Notes: generated by a model not told the origin, from the sequence alone. A stretch of DNA of 14,966 nucleotides from Desulfuromusa sp. (GCA_029933365.1 JAOZOH010000068.1:1-14966); one strand, 5' to 3'; numbered from the stretch's first letter, positions 1-7,987 are shown. Numbers and translations: made by a program.

Positions 1-84
1 AACTATCGCTATTAGGTTGTTTACAGAGTTAGAATCTCTCTGCTAGACTTCCACAACTTTATTTCAAATCCATTGGATGCTTGT
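1..84. other. Left-edge sequence without a recognisable gene
   Basis: AT-rich stretch before the HTH gene. No coding sequence and no convincing promoter could be read. A short imperfect inverted repeat (CAGAG near 24-28 against CTCTG near 37-42) is present. The region is cut by the window edge, so it may belong to an upstream gene or regulatory region. Confidence 0.4.
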
Positions 85-1002
85 ATGGAACCATTAAATC
101 CCCCCTCTGTTGCGATAGCTGGCGATATTGTTCGTCGAATTCGTGAAGAAAAACGCCTGACACAACTTTATGTGGCAAAGGTTGTTGCAGTTACCACCGA
201 TACCGTTTCACGGTGGGAAAACAATCGTTATCCGACAATTATGTGGGATAATGCCCTCAAATTAGCCGAAGCGTTAGAAGTTGATTTAGCAGAGATCTTA
301 AAAAAAGAGGATGAAGTAGGAAATATCGACGAAATAGATCCGGCGCAGATGGCGAACCAGAAGAAGTGGATTTATCTGCTACTGCTTGTTGGTGTTGTGT
401 TAGTTTTTCTTGTTTTCCTTTTACTGTCGCCTAACGATCCACCTGTTCCAATGTTGCAGGCAAAAAGGTTTCTCCCCCCATATGCTGCTCCCGGCAGTCG
501 AATTCTGATTCAAGTTGAGTTGTCAGCTGAAAAGCCATTAAAGGGGATGATTCTTAAAGAAACGTTCCCGAAAGAATGGAAATTGTTGGAGTCAGAGCCG
601 GTTATTTCTCATCTGGATGTCGATGCAGGAGTCGCGCGGTGGATTTTCAGAAAACCACTGCTGAAAACACGGGTTTATTATATTCTTTCGGTACCAGAAG
701 ATATTCAGCCTGGCTCTAGTACAGAAATTACAGGTGAATTGATAGCCAATCCAGAGGGGCAACGTTCTTCTGCATTGGTGCAATCGGTAGGACTCATGCA
801 AATTCAACCATTTCACTGGGCTGATAAAAATGGTGATTGGGTTATTGACGATCTGGAAATCCTTGAATTATCCGATTTAACTGAAGAAGCCCAGTCTTTA
901 CATCTGGATTGGGATTTAATTGAAACGATCTGGGAAACAGGAGGCTATCGTTGGGACCCAGATAAAAAACAATTTACCCCTGTCCAACCGTTTTCTGAAT
1001 AA
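85..1002 (+). CDS. Membrane-anchored XRE-family HTH protein with C-terminal extracytoplasmic EF-hand-like domain
   Basis: A 305-aa protein of RodZ-like layout. Residues about 12-72 form an XRE/Cro-type helix-turn-helix (recognition part around DTVSRWENNRYP). A single hydrophobic segment follows (about 95-114). The rest, about 190 residues, should lie outside the cytoplasm. It starts with a beta-rich, Ig/DUF11-like stretch (LPPYAAPGSRI onward) and ends in a loop DKNGDWVIDDLE (about 247-258) that fits the 12-residue EF-hand pattern, then a WETGGYRWDPD tail. I chose ATG at 85 over TTG at 73 because a weak GGA lies seven bases before it and nothing resembling a Shine-Dalgarno site precedes the TTG. 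Inference: it could pass an envelope or calcium signal to DNA, or act as an envelope scaffold. It is not RodZ itself, as the C-terminal domain differs. The exact function is unknown. Confidence 0.8.
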   Translation: MEPLNPPSVAIAGDIVRRIREEKRLTQLYVAKVVAVTTDTVSRWENNRYPTIMWDNALKLAEALEVDLAEILKKEDEVGNIDEIDPAQMANQKKWIYLLLLVGVVLVFLVFLLLSPNDPPVPMLQAKRFLPPYAAPGSRILIQVELSAEKPLKGMILKETFPKEWKLLESEPVISHLDVDAGVARWIFRKPLLKTRVYYILSVPEDIQPGSSTEITGELIANPEGQRSSALVQSVGLMQIQPFHWADKNGDWVIDDLEILELSDLTEEAQSLHLDWDLIETIWETGGYRWDPDKKQFTPVQPFSE

Positions 1003-1035
1003 ATTGAAGAACCCTGTACGCGATAAAAAAAAGTT

Positions 1036-1064
1036 TTGACAATAGTCAGGCTAATTTCTAGAAT
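1036..1064 (+). promoter_or_regulatory. Sigma70-type promoter for ispB
   Basis: A perfect -35 hexamer TTGACA (1036-1041), a 17-base spacer and a -10 hexamer TAGAAT (1059-1064, five of six). Transcription would start near 1071, leaving a leader of about 60 bases that contains a short inverted repeat (CAACCA 1075-1080 with TGGTTG 1096-1101) and an AAGGA ribosome-binding site at 1114-1118. Among the strongest promoter matches in the window. Confidence 0.75.
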
Positions 1065-1130
1065 CATGCCCCGTCAACCATTTGAGGAACAGAGTTGGTT
1101 GTCGTCATCCTCTAAGGAAATATTGAAGTT

Positions 1131-2099
1131 ATGGAAACGGTTATTGCACTATTAAAAGACGAAATGGAGGGGGTTGAGAGTCAGTTTAAAAAGAATCTGG
1201 CTTCAGATGTCCAGTTAGTTAGCCAAGTTGGGGAATATGTCCTTTCCAGTGGTGGGAAACGGATGCGTCCGATGTTGTTATTGCTCTGTGCACGTCTTTG
1301 TTCTTACCAGGGCAATAAGCATATTGATTTAGCAGGAGTGATTGAATTTATCCACACTTCAACCTTGTTGCATGACGATGTTGTTGATAGTGCCAACTTG
1401 CGACGGGGAAATCGGTCGGCAAATTCGGTCTGGGGAAACCAGGCATCAGTATTAGTTGGTGATTTTTTGTTTGCCAAATCTTTTTCCATTATGGTTGGTT
1501 CTGAGAGCTTGAAAGTTTTGAAGATCCTTTCCGACACCACCACTCAACTGGCAGAGGGTGAAATCAGGCAGTTGATTAATACCTGTGATCTTGAAGTAGA
1601 TGAAAAACGTTACTTGCAGGTGGTTCGTGATAAAACTGCAATTTTAATTGCCGCAGCCTGTCAGGTTGGTGGAGTTCTTGCGGGAGTTGATAAACAACAT
1701 GAGTTAGCGTTACGTGAATTTGGTTTGGAAATCGGCACCGCTTTTCAGTTGATGGATGATGCCCTCGATTATGTTGCTGATGAAGAGGATTTTGGTAAGG
1801 AGAAGGGACATGATCTCTTTGAGGGAAAGATGACCCTGCCTCTAATCCATGCCTATTCTAACTCTACTGAACTGGAGCGTGAGGAAATTTCCAGAATTAT
1901 CGAGGCTGAAGAATTGGCTAATGAGGATCTTGACTATGTTTGTAATTTGATCGATACGAAAGGTGGTATCGAATATACTCGTTTTAAGGCAACTGAGAGA
2001 ATCGAACGAGCAAAGCAGCAATTGATTCTTTTTCCCGATTGTGAAGCGCGTCAGGCCCTTTTCACTCTTGCTGACTATGTTGTTTCACGCAACAAATAG
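1131..2099 (+). CDS. ispB: Long-chain all-trans polyprenyl diphosphate synthase (IspB type)
   Basis: A 322-aa head-to-tail prenyltransferase, close to the usual 323 aa of IspB. It condenses isopentenyl diphosphate onto allylic diphosphates to make the side chain of respiratory quinones, in the cytoplasm. The GGKRMRP substrate loop lies at 41-47, the first Asp-rich motif DDVVD at 82-86 and the second, DDALD, at 209-213. The fifth residue before the first motif is a small Ser (77). In this family a small residue there leaves the chain-length pocket open and predicts a long product. The order of motifs and spacing closely follow E. coli IspB, whose product is octaprenyl diphosphate. Product length here is inferred; menaquinone would be the expected quinone in an anaerobe. 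It has its own strong promoter and looks like a single-gene unit. Confidence 0.93.
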   Translation: METVIALLKDEMEGVESQFKKNLASDVQLVSQVGEYVLSSGGKRMRPMLLLLCARLCSYQGNKHIDLAGVIEFIHTSTLLHDDVVDSANLRRGNRSANSVWGNQASVLVGDFLFAKSFSIMVGSESLKVLKILSDTTTQLAEGEIRQLINTCDLEVDEKRYLQVVRDKTAILIAAACQVGGVLAGVDKQHELALREFGLEIGTAFQLMDDALDYVADEEDFGKEKGHDLFEGKMTLPLIHAYSNSTELEREEISRIIEAEELANEDLDYVCNLIDTKGGIEYTRFKATERIERAKQQLILFPDCEARQALFTLADYVVSRNK

Positions 2100-2164
2100 T
2101 CTTCTGCAAGACTTTCTCTTCTCCGGCTTGCAGTCACATTTTTTCTTATGGAGGTGGCTGCAAG
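2098..2164 (+). terminator. Two hairpins after ispB, possible terminator or attenuator
   Basis: The first hairpin overlaps the ispB stop codon: AGTCTT (2098-2103) pairs with AAGACT (2108-2113) around a four-base loop and is followed by a pyrimidine-rich tail. The second pairs 2127-2137 with 2154-2164, eleven pairs with one G-T wobble, enclosing a T-rich loop. Neither has a clean T-run after the stem, so intrinsic termination is plausible but not certain. Confidence 0.35.
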
Positions 2165-2226
2165 GTGTAGGATCACGCTAATCAGGTCTTATTTTTTCGT
2201 TTCTATGCTCTCACCCGAATTTCGTC

Positions 2227-2232
2227 TATAAT
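2227..2232 (+). promoter_or_regulatory. Consensus -10 element close to the kinase start codon
   Basis: TATAAT lies seven bases before the ATG at 2240. No good -35 hexamer is found 16-18 bases upstream, and no Shine-Dalgarno sequence precedes the ATG. If this -10 is used, the mRNA would start at or within a base or two of the ATG and be leaderless. Confidence 0.35.
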
Positions 2233-2239
2233 CCGCCTC

Positions 2240-4750
2240 ATGTTTCGTATCAACCTGCATAAAAAGGTTCTTGGTGCTTTCCTGCTACTTTCTTTGGTTC
2301 CGCTGGGTATTCTGTTGTTCAATTCCCAACACAGTTTGCGGCTGGTTGAAGATTTGTTGCGCCAGCGTACAACGGAGGCTCTGGATAATCAGGCGGCCAA
2401 GGCCCTTGAAAATCAAGCAAAGATGGTCGCGACGCAGGTGTCTGCCTTTCTGCAGGAGGTCGAAGGCGATCTATTCGATTTGTCTTTATTGCCTACGACT
2501 GAGGAAACCTACCTTGATTTTTCTCGCAGTCATCAACGTGAACTCTGGTATCGCCATGGGACTAATGATGAACCAGTTGAAATACGGGAAAATATCCTTC
2601 TTTACAGTGAACTGGCTTATGTTGATAGTAACGGTCGTGAATTAGTTCGTATCGTTGCTGGCAAACCCTCACGTAACTATCGAGACCTTTCCGACCCAGC
2701 CCAGACAACTTATAAGACAGAAACTTACTTTAACCAGGCGGCTCAATTAGACGCTGGTCAACTCTGGGTTTCTCGACTGCATGGTTGGTATATCAGTCGT
2801 AATGATCAGCTCCAGGGCGCAGAAACCCCTCTAGAGGCGGTGCAGGGGGCTATCTATCGTGGGGTGTTCCGCTTTGCTACCCCAATTTGGAAAAATGGTG
2901 AGTTACAAGGGGTCGTTGTGTTGTCCCTCGATCACCGTCATTTGACGGAATATACTCAGCATATTTCACCGATAGGGGATAAGGATGTTGTTTTTCCTTC
3001 TTATTCTAGCGGCAATTATGCCTTCATGTTTGACGATCAAGGTTGGATGATTGCTCATCCAAAATATTGGGATATCCGTGGCTATGATCCCGATGGGCAG
3101 TTGGTGCCTGCTTATAGTCCCGATACGCCAGAAAAGGATATTCAGTCAGGGCGGATACCATTTAACCTGTTTGCTGCCAGCTTTATTCATCCCAATTATC
3201 CGCGAGTCGCTGAGGCTGTTTTACGTGATGAATCGGGGGTTGTTGAAGCAACTAATGTTGGTGGTTCAAATAAAATTATGGCCTATGCTCCGATCTATTA
3301 TGCAGAGGGGGAATACCGAGAGCATAATATTTTTGGTGGTATAACTATCGGTGCAGAAGTTGATCAATTTCATCAACCAGCAGTTGCAACATCTCATCTG
3401 ATCCGGCAGGAGATCAATAATTATCTGAAGCAATCGTGGTTGGTTGTCTCTCTGACTGTTATGTTTGTCATTGCTACTGCCTATATTTTATCCGACAGCA
3501 TTGTTCGTCCGATTCTTTCGTTAACGGAAGGAACCCGGCGGATGATGCGTGGCAGTCTGTCACCTGAAGTTATGGTCAACTCAAATGATGAAGTCGGGAT
3601 ACTGGCCGATTCGTTCAATACTATGGTGGAAGATCTGAACAGCCGACGGCAGCGGTTGCTGCAAACACTGCAAGCACTACGGCAGTCGCGTAAAGAAATT
3701 ATCCGGGAGCGAAATTTTAAGAATACCGTGTTTGACAATATTGAAACCGGATTGCTCACTTTTGATGCTGATAGTAAAGTAACCTCTGCGAATGGATCTG
3801 CTTGTCAAATATTAGCTATAGATAGACCTGGCAAGGATTGTAGTTGGAAAAAACTGTTGGTTGAATGGCCTGAGTTGCACGAAGTTCTTGGCCGGTGGTT
3901 TGCGGCAAGCAGGGCAGGGGAAAGTAGATCTTTTCGGGAATATGTGCCGTTGGAAAGAAAAGGGCGAACGCTGACTTACCGGATGGCTATGTTTCCATTG
4001 AGTTTTCGGCAACAAGAAGGCTGGTTGCTGACGATTGAGGATCTTACCGAACGGGTCAATTTGCGTCAGCAGATGGCACGGATGGATCGTTTAGCTTCTC
4101 TGGGAAGAATGTCAGCAGGTATTGCTCATGAAGTGCGTAACCCATTGACTGGAGTCAGTTTACTTCTGGATGATTTACATGATCGCTTGATTGGCAAGGA
4201 AGATCAGCAACAACTGATTCGGCGGGCACTAGGTGAGATTGAACGATTGGAGTCGTTGGTAAACGAAATGTTACATTTTTCATCACTGCCGACTCCCAAG
4301 TTGGCTTATGGTCGAGTTGAAAAAGTACTTCAGGATTCCCTGTTTTTAATTCGAAAACAGTGCCAACGGCAAAATGTGAAGCTGATTGAACAGGTTGATG
4401 ACAATCTTCCGGAACTCATGATGGACGCAGATCGTTTAAAGCAGGTTTTCTTGAATCTGCTGAATAATGCTTTGGATGCTATGCCGGATGGCGGTGAGTT
4501 GAAAATTGTTGTTGAAGTTCGCAATGATGAAATGTTGATTCGTGTCATTGACACTGGAGTGGGAATACCACCAGAGCAGTTACCATTGATTTTTGAACCT
4601 TTTTTTACCAGTAAGGGGCAGGGGACTGGGCTTGGTCTTGCGATAAGTTACAATATTATCTCTGATCGTGGTGGTGAAATTCAAATTGAGAGTAAACAGG
4701 GTTTTGGTACAACAGTGTTGGTTTCACTACCGATAAACCCGATTAGCTAA
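2240..4750 (+). CDS. Transmembrane sensor histidine kinase (dCache-like, HAMP, PAS, HisKA, HATPase)
   Basis: An 836-aa NtrB-like sensor kinase of the inner membrane. TM1 is at about 8-28, a large periplasmic sensor of dCache type at about 30-395, TM2 at about 400-418, HAMP at about 419-472, a PAS domain at about 490-605, then a HisKA dimerisation helix with phospho-accepting His630 (AHEVRNPL). The ATP-binding domain has an N-box (NLLNNALDA, 739-747), a G1 box (DTGVGI, 771-776) and a G2 box (GTGLGLA, 795-801). All catalytic motifs are intact. It should phosphorylate the NtrC-family regulator encoded next (4942-6309). The signal is unknown; Cache domains in this family often bind small organic acids or amino acids. 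The only ATG that keeps TM1 is at 2240, yet it lacks a ribosome-binding site. Confidence 0.93.
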   Translation: MFRINLHKKVLGAFLLLSLVPLGILLFNSQHSLRLVEDLLRQRTTEALDNQAAKALENQAKMVATQVSAFLQEVEGDLFDLSLLPTTEETYLDFSRSHQRELWYRHGTNDEPVEIRENILLYSELAYVDSNGRELVRIVAGKPSRNYRDLSDPAQTTYKTETYFNQAAQLDAGQLWVSRLHGWYISRNDQLQGAETPLEAVQGAIYRGVFRFATPIWKNGELQGVVVLSLDHRHLTEYTQHISPIGDKDVVFPSYSSGNYAFMFDDQGWMIAHPKYWDIRGYDPDGQLVPAYSPDTPEKDIQSGRIPFNLFAASFIHPNYPRVAEAVLRDESGVVEATNVGGSNKIMAYAPIYYAEGEYREHNIFGGITIGAEVDQFHQPAVATSHLIRQEINNYLKQSWLVVSLTVMFVIATAYILSDSIVRPILSLTEGTRRMMRGSLSPEVMVNSNDEVGILADSFNTMVEDLNSRRQRLLQTLQALRQSRKEIIRERNFKNTVFDNIETGLLTFDADSKVTSANGSACQILAIDRPGKDCSWKKLLVEWPELHEVLGRWFAASRAGESRSFREYVPLERKGRTLTYRMAMFPLSFRQQEGWLLTIEDLTERVNLRQQMARMDRLASLGRMSAGIAHEVRNPLTGVSLLLDDLHDRLIGKEDQQQLIRRALGEIERLESLVNEMLHFSSLPTPKLAYGRVEKVLQDSLFLIRKQCQRQNVKLIEQVDDNLPELMMDADRLKQVFLNLLNNALDAMPDGGELKIVVEVRNDEMLIRVIDTGVGIPPEQLPLIFEPFFTSKGQGTGLGLAISYNIISDRGGEIQIESKQGFGTTVLVSLPINPIS

Positions 4751-4763
4751 GTTAGATATTTGT

Positions 4764-4929
4764 TAGGTACTCTGTATACTTTAAACTTTCGTAAGGTTGC
4801 GCTGGGATTTTACGTGTCAACAAGGCATGATTTTCGCTGTATAGCTTTGGCTATACAGCGAAAGTTACAATGCAGTTGGCGCGTAAAAGAGCAAGCAGGA
4901 TGCGAAAGTTCAAGGTGTACAGAGCACTA
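4764..4929. mobile_element. MITE-like palindromic element, copy 1, flanked by TA
   Basis: A 162-bp sequence (4766-4927) bounded on both sides by TA. It is one long imperfect palindrome: the outer 25 bases of the two arms (GTACTCTG... from 4767, GTGCTCTG... on the complement ending 4927) agree at 21 positions. A perfect 14-bp stem (4832-4845 with 4850-4863) closes around a TTTG loop at the exact centre. It holds no transposase gene. It sits between the kinase and the regulator, and the Shine-Dalgarno AGGAG of the regulator (4929-4933) starts on its right TA. TA duplication and size suggest a non-autonomous relative of IS630/Tc1-type elements; that is inference. A second element of nearly the same size lies at 11597-11763. 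Confidence 0.7.
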
Positions 4930-4941
4930 GGAGTAAACATT

Positions 4942-6309
4942 ATGGAAAAAATTCTTATAGTTGATGACGAAGCTTTTATTCGGGACAATCTGGAACGGAT
5001 TATTGCTGAAGATGGCTATCGGCCTATTTCGACCGAATCACCAGATGAAGCAATTCGTATAGTTGCAGAAGAAGAGATCAGCCTGGTTCTGCTTGATCTG
5101 AATCTTGGTAGTAGTAGTGGTCTGGATGTATTGCGAGCCATGCGGGAAGTTGATCCAGAAATCCTGGTAATTATTATTACTGGCTACGGAACGGTGGAAA
5201 GTGCGGTAGAAGCGTTGAAAATTGGTGCTTATGACTATATAAAAAAGCCGTTCAAGGCTGACGCAATCCATTTGATTGTTAAGCTGGCGTTGGAAACCCA
5301 GAATTTGCGTCGTAAAGTCAAGCGCCTTTCCCGTGACGCTGATGGCATTAATATGGTTGGAAACAGTCCGGCGTTGATGCAGATTTTTCAGCAAATTCGC
5401 GAAGTGGCCAAACATGAAACAGCGACTGTCCTGATTACCGGAGACAGTGGAACTGGAAAGGAATTGGTGGCTCAGGCAATTCATAATTTATCACCGCGTA
5501 GTGAGCAGCATTTTGTAGAAATTAATTGTGGGTCACTGCCTTTTAATCTTCTTGAAACAGAATTGTTTGGACATGAACGGGGCGCTTTTACCGATGCAAA
5601 AAACCGCAAAATTGGTTTGTTTGAAGAGGCTGATGGCGGTTCGATTTTTCTTGATGAAATTGGTGAAATGGATATAAGCCTCCAGGTAAAATTATTGCGG
5701 GTCCTTGAGGATCGTAAAATTCGCAGGCTTGGAGGTAATCGCAATATAGATATTAATGTAAGAATTATTGCTGCGACCAATGCGAATTTAAAAGGTGCGC
5801 TGGAACGCAAAGATTTTCGTGAGGATCTTTACTATCGCTTAAATGTTTTTCCAATCCATATTCCACCGCTGCGCGAGCGGCGGGAGGATATCCCGATTTT
5901 GCTCGAGTATTTCCTGCAACGTTTCAGTAAAGAATTCAACAGGGCTATGCAGGGCTTCAGCCGAGATGCTCTTGATCTTGTCATGCGATATCATTGGCCG
6001 GGTAATGTCAGGGAACTGCGCAACGTGGTTGAAAGGATCTGCATTATGCATAACGTTGAGAAGATTCTACCTGCCCACCTTCCCCGTGAAATATGGGGTG
6101 AGTCACCGCAGAGTGAAATGCCATTCAATTATGAAATTCCACCCGAAGGGATTGTTCTGGATGATGTCGTTGGACAAGTCGAAAAGGAGTTGGTGGAAAA
6201 AGCCTTCCTGATTACCGGTGGAAATGTAGCTAAAACTGCTCGAATACTGAATGTGCCGCGTGGGACACTTCGCTATAAATTGGAGAAATATCAGTTGACC
6301 AGTGAATAA
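4942..6309 (+). CDS. NtrC-family sigma54-dependent response regulator
   Basis: A 455-aa two-component transcription activator. The receiver domain (1-120) has acidic residues D8/D9, the phospho-acceptor D52, T80 and K102. The AAA+ domain (about 138-375) has Walker A GDSGTGKE (167-174), the sigma54-contact loop GAFTDA (214-219), Walker B with D238-E239 and arginines in REDLYYRL. A Fis-type HTH closes the protein (about 425-450, VAKTARILNVPRGTLRYKLE). I place the start at ATG 4942, not the in-frame ATG at 4870: AGGAG lies eight bases upstream, the receiver begins at once (MEKILIVDDE), and the extra 24 residues would be encoded by the MITE-like element. The contact loop has Asp where GAFTGA has its second Gly. 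It is the likely partner of the kinase upstream. No -24/-12 target promoter was recognised in the window. Confidence 0.95.
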   Translation: MEKILIVDDEAFIRDNLERIIAEDGYRPISTESPDEAIRIVAEEEISLVLLDLNLGSSSGLDVLRAMREVDPEILVIIITGYGTVESAVEALKIGAYDYIKKPFKADAIHLIVKLALETQNLRRKVKRLSRDADGINMVGNSPALMQIFQQIREVAKHETATVLITGDSGTGKELVAQAIHNLSPRSEQHFVEINCGSLPFNLLETELFGHERGAFTDAKNRKIGLFEEADGGSIFLDEIGEMDISLQVKLLRVLEDRKIRRLGGNRNIDINVRIIAATNANLKGALERKDFREDLYYRLNVFPIHIPPLRERREDIPILLEYFLQRFSKEFNRAMQGFSRDALDLVMRYHWPGNVRELRNVVERICIMHNVEKILPAHLPREIWGESPQSEMPFNYEIPPEGIVLDDVVGQVEKELVEKAFLITGGNVAKTARILNVPRGTLRYKLEKYQLTSE

Positions 6310-6325
6310 TATTTCAATCACTCGA

Positions 6326-6376
6326 ATAAAAAGTCGTCCAGTTGGCTGAGAATCGTCAAATAGGACGACTTTATTT
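6326..6376. terminator. Bidirectional intrinsic terminator
   Basis: Ten perfect pairs, AAAGTCGTCC (6330-6339) with GGACGACTTT (6363-6372), around a 23-base loop. Read leftward the stem is followed by a run of five T, giving a good end for the feo operon. Read rightward it is followed by a T-rich TTTATTTAT stretch and ends the kinase/regulator transcript. Its right arm overlaps the stop codon of the Cys-rich peptide gene. Confidence 0.75.
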
Positions 6377-6583
6377 ATGCTGACTCTGCTGCTTTGATAA
6401 CTCGATGGCCTGTGCCATTTTTTGCCCGATGCCACCTTGATCCAGACTACAATGTGAGCAGGAAGAACAGCCTCTGGAGCACCCTTGAGCCGCTCCTTTT
6501 ATGGTTTTGTATATACTCTGAGCAACATAATGTGCTGCAGCAGCAACGATTATCGATGTGATTGTGAAATCCCAGGAAAACAT
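6371..6583 (-). CDS. FeoB-associated Cys-rich membrane peptide
   Basis: A 70-aa peptide resembling the small FeoB-associated Cys-rich membrane proteins. An N-terminal hydrophobic helix (about 6-24, TSIIVAAAAHYVAQ) is followed by KTIKG and a cysteine cluster C35, C39, C42, C45 (CxxxCxxCxxC), then a polar tail. AAAGGA lies six bases before the ATG, supporting the start. It is the last gene of the leftward feoA-feoB-DUF438 operon and stops on the terminator. In this family the peptide is encoded beside feoB and is thought to help ferrous iron transport; whether the cysteines bind iron is not known. Context and layout make the assignment fairly safe, although sequence similarity cannot be measured here. 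The tail after C45 (25 residues) seems long for the family. Confidence 0.8.
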   Translation of the reverse strand: MFSWDFTITSIIVAAAAHYVAQSIYKTIKGAAQGCSRGCSSCSHCSLDQGGIGQKMAQAIELSKQQSQHK

Positions 6584-6605
6584 GGTGATCCTTTTAGGAT
6601 GATTG

Positions 6606-6646
6606 GGTTTTCAGTGGACTGACCTTAGGTGAGTCCACTGAAAACC
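6606..6646. repeat. 41-bp near-perfect palindrome inside the feo operon
   Basis: Arms of 20 bases (6606-6625 and 6627-6646) pair at 19 positions around a single T at 6626; only G6621/G6631 do not pair. Outside it, ATGAT on the left and ATCAT on the right extend the symmetry with a one-base bulge. No T-run follows on the minus strand, so it is not a standard terminator. As RNA it would separate the hemerythrin-like gene from the Cys-rich peptide gene; an operator, RNA-stability element or RNase site are all possible. Confidence 0.7.
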
Positions 6647-6703
6647 GATCATAAATTTTAAAATCCAGTTTATGTTTATCCAACAAAATAAGGCGCTTTT
6701 TGA

Positions 6704-7930
6704 TTAATCCCAATCTAATAATCGCTTTTCGCCTTCTAATTTACTAATATCTGTAATATCCTGACCTACTTCCAATACACCTTTGTATTCGCCGGTTTCA
6801 TTTCTTAATGCGAAATATCGAATAAGTATAAATTTGCCCTTCATTTGTATCCAGAAATCAGCCTGATCTTTTTCCCCACTACGAAATTCTTTAACAATTT
6901 TTTCTACGATATGGACACTCTCGGGGGGGTGACAATTTTTAACATCTCTACCAATAATTGCCGGCGAACGTGGGAAAAATCGCTCTTTTGCCCGGCTGAA
7001 AAACTTCACTTTGTTGTTCTCGTCAACAAATGTGATATCGACAGGCAAATGGTTAAAAGCTAACAAAGCCTGCTCAAAGCTCAAGTTGCCGGTTTCAGAC
7101 TGGATACCCAGATTTCTCCCGGCGTTAAATTCACCAGCTTCAGTTATATCAGCATCCTTTGTATTGTCTCGTTTTATGGGCGTTTCTATAAATGGAAATG
7201 GGTATTCAAAGCTTTGCACGTACATCTCCTGCCAGGCTTTTTCTTCGACAGTTTCTGTGGCAACAGGATAAATAATAAGGTCTTCTTTTTGTATCATCCC
7301 AAATACCAAAAAGAAGTATTCACCCATTTCTTTATTGAATTCCTGCCATTGAGTCTTTGAATCTTCAAGCATTGCAATCGTTATTTTCAGTTTTTTACGA
7401 ATGTCATCGTGCAATGACCACATTACGGTGAGAGGACGATAGTTTTTCCACCTTTTTTCAAGATAGGGGAAGAGAATGTTTTCCTTTTTTACATAGTGAT
7501 GCTCAAACTCTAAAAATTCACTGAAACGAGGCAATAATTCCTGTTGCATTTGTTTGAAATCAGCACTTTCTCGCCCTTTATAGCTTTTTATAACTTTTTT
7601 TATTTGATTTAACTTAAAGGTATATGCCTGATTTTCGAGCATCAGATGGTAAAGGAATGTCTCTTCTTCAGGTCTATTCCAGGGATACTTCTCGAGACTC
7701 TTGAAAAAGACATTAATTACTTTTTCGACATCTTTTTTAATTGCTTTCGGGGTAACACCCATTTGCATTTGCTTGTCTTCAAGTGTAAGCATGTCGTGAG
7801 GCGTGATATTTTCTATTGCCTCTTTGTATTTTTCAATAAGCATTTTGCCGTTTTCGCCATGCATTATCCCCATCGAAAAGGCGAGCAAATCTTTTGCCCT
7901 GTGATCACTATTGTTAATAAATTCAGACAT
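6704..7930 (-). CDS. DUF438-hemerythrin-PAS protein in the feo operon
   Basis: A 408-aa soluble protein with three parts: an N-terminal DUF438-like helical domain (about 10-82), a hemerythrin-like four-helix domain (about 88-232) and a C-terminal PAS domain (about 285-395) with the NCHPPESVH stretch typical of this family. Hemerythrin signatures are FEHHYVKKENILFP (H144, H145, E150), WSLHDDIR (H174, D175) and IQKEDLIIYP (E216). The family's usual first-helix HPxHTF is replaced by NQAYTF here, so one or two metal ligands appear lost. No signal peptide, no kinase or output domain. AGGAGA lies upstream of the ATG. Third gene of the leftward feo operon; a role in sensing iron, oxygen or nitric oxide is suggested by context only. 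Confidence 0.85.
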   Translation of the reverse strand: MSEFINNSDHRAKDLLAFSMGIMHGENGKMLIEKYKEAIENITPHDMLTLEDKQMQMGVTPKAIKKDVEKVINVFFKSLEKYPWNRPEEETFLYHLMLENQAYTFKLNQIKKVIKSYKGRESADFKQMQQELLPRFSEFLEFEHHYVKKENILFPYLEKRWKNYRPLTVMWSLHDDIRKKLKITIAMLEDSKTQWQEFNKEMGEYFFLVFGMIQKEDLIIYPVATETVEEKAWQEMYVQSFEYPFPFIETPIKRDNTKDADITEAGEFNAGRNLGIQSETGNLSFEQALLAFNHLPVDITFVDENNKVKFFSRAKERFFPRSPAIIGRDVKNCHPPESVHIVEKIVKEFRSGEKDQADFWIQMKGKFILIRYFALRNETGEYKGVLEVGQDITDISKLEGEKRLLDWD

Positions 7931-7954
7931 AGAACTTTCTCCTGTTTTAACTTG

Positions 7955-7981
7955 ATCAGTGAATAAAGGGGACTCACTGAT
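7955..7981. repeat. Hairpin in the feoB to hemerythrin gap
   Basis: Eight perfect pairs, ATCAGTGA (7955-7962) with TCACTGAT (7974-7981), around an 11-base loop. It occupies most of the 57-base gap after feoB and ends 7 bases before the feoB stop. There is no T-run after it on the minus strand. The core CAGTG/CACTG resembles the arms of the palindrome at 6606-6646. Confidence 0.5.
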
Positions 7982-7987
7982 TCATAT

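Noticed and set aside
1..45. Right end of a third MITE-like element at the window start
   Set aside because: TTTACAGAGTTA resembles the end GTACAGAGCACTA of the first element, but only about ten bases match and the rest lies outside the window; too little to claim.
4079..4095. A sigma54 -24/-12 promoter beginning with TGGCACG
   Set aside because: The -12 TTGC part is absent at the right distance and the site lies within the kinase coding sequence.
4870..4941. An N-terminal extension of the response regulator from an in-frame ATG at 4870
   Set aside because: The 24 extra codons lie mostly inside the MITE-like palindrome, have no Shine-Dalgarno site, and the receiver domain starts exactly at ATG 4942 behind AGGAG.
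5038..5810. Antisense open frames of 148 and 109 codons within the response regulator
   Set aside because: They mirror a clearly conserved coding sequence, lack start signals and have no recognisable motifs.
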